Below are positions 54,315 to 64,000 of a stretch of DNA of 64,000 nt, one piece after another; positions within the stretch are counted from its first letter, which is position 1, and each line of letters starts with the position of its first letter. Source of the stretch: Combretum micranthum (taxonomy: Eukaryota; Streptophyta; Magnoliopsida; Myrtales; Combretaceae); assembly GCA_024138025.1 (NCBI GenBank), contig JAMXBD010000961.1, positions 372,001 through 436,000 of the forward strand. Direction: 5' to 3'. The position numbers and the translations under genes were made by a program. The notes beneath the pieces were generated by a model that was given only the letters and a program-made list of their open reading frames with translations, ran no database searches and had not been told where the DNA came from.

Positions 54315-56306
54315 TGTAATATACAATTAAATAAGTTATAATGAAGGTTATAATTGTAATAAAAGTGTTGTTAAAGGGTAATTTTGTCTTTGAACAGGTA
54401 AATTTTGGACACGGGAAAGTCACATGAACAAGACGGGACGAATTTATGGAAATTGGCCTTAAGATGGCACTTAGGCCGCTGGCGTAAGAATGTGCCACCG
54501 GCCTACTTAGCGGCCTAAATCTGTTTTCTATATATATGCAGTTTATGACGAGAATTAGAGCTTGTCTTATTTTCCTTCGAGTTCTTCTTCCCAAAGCAAC
54601 ATAGGGATTGCTTTCTTTAGTGTTTGGTGCGAGAAATCAAAGGAGAATCAAGGTCTTCAAATTGGGTAAGTAGATTTATACGAGATCTATGTGATTAAAC
54701 ATGTAATCAACGTCGTAATCAAAGATTTCTCATGTTTTTGAGGGTGATTGTGAGAGAAACCGTTGAGGGTCAATCCAAATCTTGAAGAGAACAAATGGGA
54801 ATTTGAGATCTATTAAAGTTAATTAAATCCTTTATTTACATATGTAGATTTCATCGAAATGATTTCTAATTTAGGGTTTTGTTCGTTCATGATTGGTGAT
54901 GTTCTAGAGTTAGGGTTTCTTTGCATTCTTTGGCGATTTTTCAAATTTAGAGTCAAATCAAAGTTTTCATCCTCTAAATCATAGATTCATTAAAAGATCG
55001 AATTAGAATGATAGATTTTTTTGTATTTGTTGATTTATAAATTAAGGTTTTGTGGAGGAAAGTCGTTCTTTTTGTGAGATTTTGTGGAGTTTGAATAAGG
55101 AAGAATTTGCAGTTGAGGAGTTCTTGAAAGTTTAGGGTTTTTAGGAGACTTTGATATGATAGGAATTGTTCTATAATTATGATGTTTAATATGATTTTGT
55201 TCATATGTGAATTATTAGGAGATTTGAGGATTGGAGTTTGTTATTCTTAGAGAATTTGTGGTTTTGGAGAATTTTCTTGAAATTGAAGGGTACGACCATT
55301 CCTTGTTTGTTGTTTTTGCACGTAGGTTTAGTATTTTTTTTCTTTTTGCTTGATTGTAGGAGCAGTAAAATAATTAATCTAAATCTATTTGGCTGAATTA
55401 AATTGTTTTCCTGGTTGTGTTTGACTATGACCAGTAAAGACCCAGTAGATAGTGATACTGGTGTGGTACCTTGATGAACTATGTGTGAGGTTTTACTAAG
55501 TGGACTCATGTATAGAGATGATTCCGATAGATTTAGGCGATTTGGCAGTATGGCCGTGGATGTTTGTGGAGTACCCATTCACAAATACATGTGTGTAATT
55601 ACTTATTTTTAAAAGAGTTGGTTGATTTCTAATGGGGTCTGAGTTACTCTAGGTTTGGGACTAGGAATTTGTAGTTCCAAACTGTGTTGATTTGCTGGCT
55701 TAAATAAGAAAATAAACTATTGTTTCAATTAGAGTAATTTCACTATATATACATGCTATTTATGCACATGCATTTGTTTGTCGATTGGCGTACTGGGCGT
55801 TCTCGCTTATTCCTTTCTTTTTCAGGTACAAGCGATGACAAAGTTATTTATGATTTATCGAGTTATAATCTTTTCTTTTATCATGGGCATAGTGATAGTG
55901 GTCCTGACTACCCTGCAGAAGAATAGGATTGGATACAAGATTTATGCAAAACCTTTTCTTGAGATATCGAAGACTTTTGGAATAATATTTTGGTTATTTA
56001 TCTTATTGAAGATTTCTGGATTTAAGTATTTGGATTTATGTAATAGTTATAACTAAAGGATTTTACGTCATTTATTTTGAAGATAGATCATTTTTGGACT
56101 TTTTTTTTAATTGGCTATAGTTTTGCCAACATGGATCTGTTTTCATAAACAAAGTTATTATATGATACAGGTTCTATATTTTCTAATGTACACTCTGAGA
56201 GTATTATGGAGATTATGTTTTTATATTATGTATTTAGTGCCTTTGCGTATCCTATTTAAGAGAGGACACGTGGCGGGTTATAATCGCCTTAGTTTAGGGC
56301 GTTACA
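54315..56306 (+). mobile_element. 5' LTR of chromovirus H
   Basis: About 1,992 bp, TGTAATATAC...GGGCGTTACA, ending seven bases before the PBS. The 5' edge is inferred from the TG next to the Z5b remnant. U3 carries TAGGCCGCTGGCG, CCACCGGCC and AGCGGCC at 54,472-54,515 directly before a TATATATA box at 54,529-54,537. The 3' copy would be beyond the window; TTAAT (54,310-54,314) is the expected TSD. Confidence 0.75.
54472..54540 (+). promoter_or_regulatory. Core promoter of LTR H: GGC-rich motifs plus TATA box
   Basis: Three G+C-rich motifs (GGCCGCTGGCG, CCACCGGCC, GCGGCC) in ~45 bp, then TCTATATATATGC. Predicted transcription start near 54,560-54,570. The same arrangement is found in LTRs of E1, E2, A2 and G. 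Confidence 0.6.
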
Positions 56307-56311
56307 GTTTA

Positions 56312-56325
56312 TTTGGTATCAGAGC
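56312..56325 (+). promoter_or_regulatory. Primer-binding site of H
   Basis: TTTGGTATCAGAGC, the initiator-Met type PBS, seven bases downstream of the LTR end. Confidence 0.9.
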
Positions 56326-56507
56326 TTTAGGTTTGAATCTTTTAGATTTAAGAAATTGACTCATTAGGATGGTGAGCTTTGATCAATTGGGTAGAATAAA
56401 AATTAGGATGTTTTTATAGTTAAGTATGTTGTAATCTTTTACATTTTAAGTTTTAATCTCTAAGTTGGATACCCTTTTTTGATGTTTTAGCGTTTTGTTG
56501 TTTTAGA

Positions 56508-57670
56508 ATGCCTCCTAGGAGAAGGATTCCTGAAGTTGGTTCCTGTAGAGCTGGAGAGGAGGAGGTTAACAGTGGGCTGAATGAGCAACAATAGTTATAG
56601 AATCAGGATATACCACCACCACTAGCAGTTCCACCTATAGGATAATAGGTTTCTATTGATGTTACATAGCATATGCAGGCTGTGAATGCTTTTTCTAGGA
56701 GTGGTTAATCAGCAACAGCAGGATATGGGGTAAGACATGCAACTGGTGCAGGCGAATGGTAAAGCTTGGAGACTAGAGACTTAGAGGCTTAATGAGAATG
56801 GAGGAAATGGAGTTAGACATGCTGATGTTTTAAGCTTGAACAAGTTTGTAGATTTGGTCTACAAGTTTGAACCTACACCTGGTAGACCTCTAGATACAGT
56901 TATGGATAGAGGAGGTCAAGACAACATTTGCTGCTCTGGACATTTCGGAGAGCAAGAAAGTAGAATATGCCTCCTATTTGCTTATTGGGAGAGCAAACTG
57001 GTGGTTGAGCACCAAAAGACACATGGCAAGAGCAAGCCTTCTATAGTGAGTTCTTTCTGACAGTATGAAGTAGAAGATGCTTCAGGAGTACTATACCCTA
57101 CAGCAGGAAAAGATGACAGTAGAGGATATGAGGCTGAGCTGCATATATTGATGAGGTTCATACCGAATCCATTAAAGGAAAGTGAAGAGGCTAAAATTAG
57201 TAGGTTCATCACTGGATTAGAGCCTAAGATCCAGTATTTGGTGAATCTAATGGATTGAATAATTACTCAGCAGTAATGAACAAGGCCAAGACAGTGGAGC
57301 AGGATTTGAATAGAATGAAGAGTAGAGAGCCACAAACAGGCCAGATATTTCTGGGTAAGAGACTAACATCAAGTGTGTGGCACAAGATAAAGGTAAGCGA
57401 CTTACCACACAAGCTTTTACCAACTATACAGAGTGTTGATAAGATATGCCCCAGATGCCTTCGGCCACATGACTTAAAGGACTGCAAGTGGGTAGAAAAT
57501 GCATGTTTTTCATGTAGTAAAGTTAGACACATCAGCAAATTCTACACGGAGAAGACTTTCCTAAGCTTTCTGTTTCAAGTGTAAGTAGAGAGGACACAGA
57601 GCTGTAGATTGTAAAGAGGCTGGAAGACAAATTGTTCCAATTGGCAGATCTTTTTCTTCTGGTCAATGAC
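56508..57670 (+). pseudogene. Gag of chromovirus H
   Basis: Plus strand from ATG 56,508 (MPPRRRIPE), with several stops in the first 200 bp. Then LNKFVDLVYKFEPT-like core sequence (56,836-57,060), a frameshifted middle with the EEDMRLS-type helix, and from 57,255 an open stretch with the knuckles CPRCLRPHDLKDC and CFSCSKVRHISKFY. The second knuckle has lost Gly and its last Cys. A third knuckle (CK-RGHRAVDC) lies at ~57,575-57,615 in another frame. Same three-knuckle layout as G; non-functional. Confidence 0.85.
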
Positions 57671-57749
57671 AGTGAGCACCGACAAAAGTATACGCTCTTC
57701 AGCATAGTGAGACGTCGAGTGTGGACACTATTTGGGTATGTTTCCTATA

Positions 57750-58330
57750 CTCCTGTATAGTGCATATGTTTTGTTTGATATGGTGCTAGTTTTTCTTGTG
57801 TTGCTGAATCCTTTGTATCTGTTTGTGGTGTATTTGTTGACTTTATGTCTAAATGTATGTCAGTTAATACATAGTTGAGAAGCGGATCTATTTTGAATAG
57901 AACTTATAGAAATGTAGATATTGAGATAGAAGGTAGGCATTTGCCTGCAGATCTTGTAGTGTTGGATATGTTGGACTTTGATGTGATTTTAGGAGTAGAC
58001 TGGTTGATAAAGTATAAGGCTGTGATTGATTGTCACAATCTTGTAGTAGAGTTTAGTTTTCCTGATGGAGACCAGTCTACCTATAAGTTAGTAGTGCAAA
58101 GACTTCTAGTTCTACCTACCTATGAATTATGGGGAAGGTTTATGTTAACAGCTATGGTGAAAGAGGATAAGCAGAAAATAGATGTATCTGAGATATCATT
58201 GTGTGTGAGTACCCAGAAGTCTTTCCAAAAGATTTACCAAGGCTACCTCCAAAAAGAGAAGTGGAGTTTAGCATTGATTTGGTACCAGGAACTACAACAA
58301 TTTCTAAGACTCCTTCCCGCATGGCTCCTA
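57750..58330 (+). pseudogene. Protease of chromovirus H
   Basis: Around 57,775 the active-site region is out of frame: bases for LFD are followed by a one- or two-base loss and then GASFSCVAESF, so the D-S-G triplet is destroyed. From 57,875 the frame is open: NVDIEIEGRHLPADLVVLDM, DFDVILGVDWL (second protease block) and the linker toward RT. Confidence 0.82.
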
Positions 58331-59343
58331 CGAACTAGCAAAGCTTAAAGTACAATTGGATTATCTATTGAAGAAGAAGTTTATTAGCTCAGTGTTTCAC
58401 CCTGGGGAGCTTCAGTTCTATTTGTAAAGAAGAAAGATGGAAATATGAGGTTGCGTATAGATTATAGAGAGTTGAATTAGGTAACAGCAAGAACAAGTAT
58501 CCTCAACTAAGAATTGATGATTTGTTTGATCAGCTGGCAGAAGCATCAGTATTTTCAAAGATAGATCTGAGATCAGCATATCACTAGCTGAGAGTTGACC
58601 CAGAAGATATATAGAAGACTGCTTTCAGACTAGGTATGGACACTACAAATTTGTTGTCATGCTTTTTGGTCTCACAAATGCGCAGCAGTATTTGTGGATA
58701 TAATGAATAAGGTTTTTAGAGATTATTTGGATCATTTTGTAGTAGTTTTCATTGATGATGTGCTGATGTACTCTAAGTCTAAGGAAGAACATGAAAGCAT
58801 CGAAGGTTAGTTTTGACCAGACTGCGAGAAGAGAAATTGTATGCTAAGTTTTCAAAATGTGTGTTCTGGTTGGAACAAGTTTCTTTCTTGGGACATATAG
58901 TTGATGGAAATGGAATTTCTATAGATCTTGAGAAAGCAAAAGCGGTTGTTGAATGGCTAAGACCCAAGACTATTTTAGAAATTAGAAGTTTTCTGGGAAA
59001 GGTAGGATATTATGGAGATTTGTAGAAGATTTTTCAATAATTGCTAGTCCATTGACTAGATTGACACAGAAAGGAATTAAATATGTGTGGAGTGAAGACT
59101 GTGAAGCTAGTTTTCAATTGTTGGAGAACAAGTTAGTGTCTTCTCTAATGCTAGCTTTACCAGTGAGTGGTGAGAAATATGCTATTTATAGTGATACCTC
59201 TATACAAGGTTCAAGATGTGTATTGATGCATGAAGGCAGGGTAATAGCATATGCTTCCAGACAGTTGAAGCCATATGAAGAAATATCTTACACATGATCT
59301 GGACCTAGCAGCAGTAGTGCATGCGTTGAAGCTATGGAGACAC
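58331..59343 (+). pseudogene. Reverse transcriptase and first part of RNase H of H
   Basis: Plus strand with several frameshifts. Seen: a [14 protein letters not shown] block (58,447-58,480, with a stop), [11 protein letters not shown] (58,555-58,585), the catalytic [13 protein letters not shown] at 58,740-58,780, [20 protein letters not shown] and GISIDLEKAKAV (58,813-59,025), then RLTQKGIKYVWSEDCEASF and [10 protein letters not shown] (59,052-59,297). It stops at ALKLWRH (59,343), where Z4 is inserted, and resumes at 62,600. Confidence 0.88.
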
Positions 59344-62300
59344 TATCACGCCCCAGAGGGTACCTAAACGTGGCAGTCCGCTGCATATAATATTGAAGCT
59401 AATGGTTGACAACCTTAGTCATGCAGGAGCTTCGATATCATATGTAAGGCGTGCTTCCGAGATAGAAGGAGACTCATAGGGGTATTATGTTTAAATAGAT
59501 AGCAAAAGCAAGCATGAACTTAAATAGATAAACATAAGATCTTCATTTAATAATAAATTCGTATATCATCTTAAGGGCATTCCCCTGCCTTAAAGTCTTC
59601 GTTCAACTATACTAATAACAAAATAAACATAACTACTACATAAGCCTACTATAGAGATCTTCCTAGAAGTCTATGTTCAAAACTAAAAATACATAAACTT
59701 CTTCCAAAAACTCCTAGTAGCTTACACTCGTACATGGCATACGGGGCTTCTTGAGGCCAACCATAGATAATCATACTGTAATAGAAAACTATAAGGGTAT
59801 AAGCAAGATTAGCTTAGTAAGATAATTCCATCTATAAGACATTTCCATAATTCATACAAGTATTTTAAATCAAAACATATGAAAATGCACAAACCATATG
59901 AACAAGCAAGATACACATGATTAACCGGAAATCAAGTGTAGCATGGATTTAACGCCCTCCATGATAAGGGTTAGGAGGTTATAGGCCCATACGACCATCA
60001 TTATCCGCAGATTTACTGGCTCCTGCTTGCCCTGTAGACTTTTCGGCTCCTACCAGCCAACATACCATTTCCTCGTTTCCCTACACGAAGAATAGTAGTG
60101 AAACAAATGTGACTCATGTGAATGATATGCATGAATTGATTTCAATATAAAATTTAACCATAGATGTTTAGTTTAAGATAAAGGCGATCAACACAATTTT
60201 CATCATATCAAAACAAAAATCACAATTTATTTATCAAACCAACTTCCGATATTCTTAACTTGTATTCAATCATTCATAATACTAAGTCACACAATAATTA
60301 TCCATTTTATCTTTTTCTTAATTGCTAATGCTACTAATTACAAGCACAAAACAAGGAAATGAACTTAGGAAAAGGAATAACTCACTTCATAACGGTAGAT
60401 CTAATCAAAATAGTCCTCCGAATAGATGATCTCGGGTTCCTCGTCACCTAAACAAGATGAAATACCCAAAATGAGTCTTTCATAAAACTTCTATTCTTGA
60501 ATATTCTAAACTTTTCTTAAAATCGCGGTAAATCGTATAAGAGGAAATTCCAACTTAAAATGACCATAACTTGCTCATTTTAACTCTGAATTTGCGTATA
60601 ATATATCATTTTCTACCTACTCGAAAAGATCTATGCATTTCTAAGCTTATTTTTATAAAACTAAGTCGTTTGGGTTCTGAAAAAGCAGCGACTAGATTCT
60701 CCACGAATTTGCAAAAACTTGAGTTCCTCTTTTTAAATAAAACTCAATTGAAGACATGAATGTTCCAAGTATTTTTATAATCTTTTTGGAAGATGTATAC
60801 ATATATGTATTGACTCATAACAAATGGATGAAGTAAATGAAGTTGTCTCAACTTATGAAAAAGTAAAGTTTTAAAAGATTTTGAACTTTGAGATTTTGTT
60901 GGAATATTCATTTTACTTTTGAAAAGGTCTTGAGTTATTTGAGATGAATATTCCTTTTTCCAAATTTAGTCTCTTGAAATCACTTTAAATTCTTAAGGAG
61001 TGGTTTTTATTTTCTATACTTAGATTCCAACAACTTTTAAAAGTAATAACAATTTCAAAAAAGGATGTTCTTGTTTCTTGTAATGATTCCAAAAGAATTT
61101 CTAATACTTGATGAAAAATAAGTTTGTATAAAACCTTTGGTTTATTTAAGAAAAATTGTTTCTAAGCATGTTCATGAGTTTTCAAGAAATCTATTTTCTA
61201 CATCTATTTTTTTAGAAAGAATCTTTAATTTAAGAAAACACTTCCTCGTTTATTTTTGTTGAGACAAAAACATTATGTTCATGCATGAATATGAATCATA
61301 AAATTATGGAATATAAAGGAACATAATAACTTAAAAGAATAAGCAAATAACGAAATAAATCAAGTATTGGGACCTTAGCTTCATCAAGGTACCCTGGGAC
61401 TAAGAAAAGACTAGTCCCGAAAAGAAAAGAAAAGAAAATGTTTTGACTTGATGAGGATAAGTCTAAGACTAGAAAGACTAGTCTTAAGAACAACTTGAAA
61501 TTAAATAAATTGCAATGAAGTAAATAAATTGCATGGAAGGTAAATAAATTGCAAGACAATGAGCTTATATGCTCTAAATATTATATATATCTATATAGAT
61601 ATATTAGATAGTAATGAACATAAAAGGACATAAAGGAACATAAAGGAATTGATATTATGAACAAAAACGAAGTATGAACCTATTGTTGCTTTCTTAACCT
61701 TCATGGCTTTAGAAAACACACATTAATTTCATACTAAGTAGATGAACATAGGAACTTCTTGAAGAACTTTTACCTAAAAGAGATGAGCTAGAGAGTGCTT
61801 CTTGGAAGAACTTTCTTGGAGAGATTTGGAGAGAAATTTGAGTATAGTAACTTTAGTAAAGAAGTGGTGTGAAAGAAGTGAAGGTATAAGGGGTATTTAT
61901 AGGAAAATATGGGAGATAAATTGTGTTAATTAAATAAAGTAAAAATAAAACAATTTGAGGCATGGGAGGGGGGTGGCTGGACAACAATGAGAGGAGAGGG
62001 GGAGTGAAATTTATTTTTTTGTTATTTTGTTAATTAAAAGTAAGAAATGAAAGATTTGAAATTGTTTTGAAATGAAAATATGTAAGAAATAGGTGTATGG
62101 ATTATAAGAGTAGGTTGTAAGAAAAAGTAGAGATAGATGAATAGTATAGAATAGTAGAAAATAGTGTATGTAAAAGTAGACATGACAATTAAATGCCGGT
62201 AGTAAGAAAATACGCGTATAATTGCGATATCTGATATTTTTAGCTACGAAAAATTATGAAATTGATATATTTGAAAATCTTATATTTTTACGAGTCTAAC

Positions 62301-62594
62301 GGTATATTAGGAATATTTTTTCTATTCCAAGCTCCGGGACACGCTTTTCAAGAGCCGTGTCCGATCGAGTTCAAATGACACTCGAATTTCGCAAATCTGA
62401 TATTTTTATATAACCTATAGCTATAACGAACTATTATAGCTAATAATCCCAACTTGTTTTCTAGGAATAGGTAAAACGGTAATGCCGACTAAAGCGGATA
62501 CGGTACACTAGGGTTTTTTGACTCTGGAAATCCGGTTGACTTCCAATTTAGGGTTTAAGCTATAATTCGAATCCAAAAATTTTGGGGATTTACA
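59344..62594 (-). mobile_element. Solo LTR Z4 (Z family), inserted in RNase H of H
   Basis: 3,251 bp, TATCACGCCCC...GATTTACA on the plus strand, flanked by a perfect 5-bp TSD GACAC (59,339-59,343 and 62,595-62,599). Removing it restores the RNase H reading ALKLWRH then YLYG. It is homologous to the D LTR at both ends and throughout; the first G is now A. It contains two tandem CTCCTRCYWGCC-like repeats (60,017-60,060) and a cluster of AAGGAACATAAAGGA repeats (61,621-61,650). No internal coding region. The open frames at 60,571-60,759 and 61,296-61,559 are not genes. Confidence 0.92.
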
Positions 62595-62599
62595 GACAC

Positions 62600-64000
62600 T
62601 ACCTATATGGGGAAAGATGTAAGGTATATACAGATCACAAAAGTTTAAAGTATATCTTTATCCAAAAGAGCTGAACATAAGATAGAGAAGGTGGTTAGAG
62701 CTGATAAGGACTATGATATAGACATTTAGCATCATCTAGGAAAGGTGAATGTTGTAGCAGATGTTTTGAGCAGGAAGATGATAGATAATCTTGCAGCTTT
62801 GATTACAACGGAACGCCAATTGATTGAGGATATGAGAAAGCTTGAGCTGGGGAGAGTTACAAAGCAAGTTGGTGAAAGATTGATGAATTTATGGATACAG
62901 CCTACTATTGTGGATAGAATCAAGACAGCTCAGATTGATGACCAGTGTATGCTGGAGATTAAGCAGAGAATGGAGATTGGTAGGGCACCAGAGTTTCATA
63001 TTCATGAGGAAGGTATCCTGCGATATAAAGGAAGATAATGTGTGCCAGATGAAGGAGACCTTAAGAGAGAATTGTTGAAAGAGGCACGCTATTCAAGTTA
63101 TTCCATCCTTCTAGGAGGAAATAAGATGCATCAAGACTTGAAAAAGTTATATTGGTGGAATAATATGAAAAAAGAGATAGCAGAATATGTATCCAAGTGC
63201 CACACGTGTCAGATGATTAATATCGAGCACAGAAGACCGGCAAGTGAGTTGAAACCTTTATCGATGCCGCAGTGGAAATGGGAGCACATCACCATGGAAT
63301 TCGTTTCCGCTTTGCCTAAGACAAGAGATAAGTTTAATTCTATTTGGGTGATTATCGACATACTCACTAAAGATGTTCATTTCATACCGATCAAGACTGT
63401 GTATAAATTGGACCATTTGGCACAGTTATACATCAAAGAGATAGTGCGTTTGCACGGGATACCGGTAACTATTGTGTCAAACAGGGATACCTGATTTGTT
63501 GGGAGATTCTAGAAAAGTCTACACCAAGCTTTGGGTGCCAAAGCAGTTTTAGCACTACTTGTCATCCTCATACTGATGGACAATTTGAGAAGACCATTCA
63601 AATTCTAGAAGATATGTTAAGAGCATGCGTTTTGGATTTTAAAGGAAGTTGGGATGAGCATTTACCGTTAGTGAATTTACTTATAACAATAGTTATCAAG
63701 CGTCGATTGGCATGCCTTCGTTTGAAGTTCTTTTCGGTAGAAAGTGTAGATCACCTATCCATTGGGAAGAAGTGGGCGAAAGGCAGCTATTGGGACCTGA
63801 GCTAGTGCAAGATGCAATTGATAAAGTTAAGTTAATTAGACAGAGATTGCAAGCTGCTCAGAGTCGACAAAAGAGTTATGCTGACAAGCGAAAAAGACCT
63901 TTCGAATTCCAAGTGGGAGAGCATGTTTTGCTTAAGATATCACCGACAAAGGGAGTTGTCAGATTTGGATTAAAAGGAAAGTTGAATCCTAGATACATAG
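62600..64000 (+). pseudogene. RNase H end and integrase of chromovirus H (cut by window edge)
   Basis: Plus strand. RNase H resumes with YLYG and [11 protein letters not shown], is frameshifted near 62,670, then closes with GKVNVVADVLSRK (62,740-62,780). Integrase: linker open to 63,038 (one stop), then from 63,042 the zinc-binding region (GGNKMHQDLKKLYWW, CHTCQM) and the core with TMEFVSALP, in which Glu replaces the usual first Asp, and VSNRDT, in which Asn replaces the second. DGQFEKTIQ keeps the Glu. ML-RACVLDFKGSWDEHLPL and the LKISPTKG/KLNPRYI start of the GPY domain reach the window edge. Chromodomain and 3' LTR would follow. Confidence 0.88.

Noticed and set aside
59344..62594. Z4 as a Mutator-type transposon
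   Set aside because: An 8-9 bp repeat (AGACACTA) seemed possible, but the TGTCACGCCCC/TTACA type ends and homology to the D LTR fit an LTR with the 5-bp TSD GACAC.

Overview
The window is nuclear DNA of a flowering plant, most likely a eudicot. It is AT-rich, its one intact gene has seven exons with GT-AG introns, and nearly everything else is a dense nest of plant transposable elements. No species can be named from the sequence. There are no bacterial operons, rRNA genes, tRNA genes or CRISPR arrays.

The only intact host gene is a LONELY GUY (LOG) cytokinin-activating enzyme on the minus strand at 33,079-39,798. Seven exons splice in frame to 216 residues. It sits in an island of roughly 8 kb (33.1-41.3 kb) with few transposable elements. 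Upstream are a TATA box, five copies of a ~25-bp imperfect palindrome and a 31-G homopolymer.

Left part (1-32.7 kb). Two related gypsy elements (E1 inside the gag of E2) occupy 1-4.08 kb. From about 4.1 to 32.7 kb I read one old Tat-lineage Ty3/gypsy element on the minus strand. Its 5' LTR is at ~31.2-32.7 kb, gag at 29.7-31.1 kb, a protease/pre-RT piece at 9.95-10.41 kb, and a spliced antisense ORF (Transposase_28-like, plus strand) at 4.5-9.65 kb. Its RT-RNase H-integrase region is absent. Into it are inserted a solo LTR (5,097-6,520), a hAT-type MITE (8,096-8,701), a 3.5-kb solo LTR called Z1 (10,538-14,079) and a chromovirus called D (14.3-29.7 kb). D has its own insertions: the 2.3-kb non-autonomous element K (18,380-20,701, perfect TSD) and an unclassified element U (~23.8-25.57 kb).

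Right part (41.3-64 kb). A LINE 3' end (minus strand, zf-RVT and RNase H domains) is split by a solo LTR, A2, that carries a threefold ~319-bp tandem repeat. The LINE is truncated by chromovirus G (44,687-52,944, minus). Two remnants of Z-family LTR follow. Chromovirus H (plus strand, from 54,315 and running off the window) has a 3.25-kb Z-family solo LTR (Z4) inserted in its RNase H.

All autonomous elements here are broken by stops, frameshifts or lost catalytic residues. Beyond the nesting, four observations stand out: the antisense ORF of the Tat element, GGCGGC (GCC-box-like) clusters just upstream of TATA boxes in the U3 of LTRs from several families, the compact element K, and the palindrome cluster upstream of LOG.
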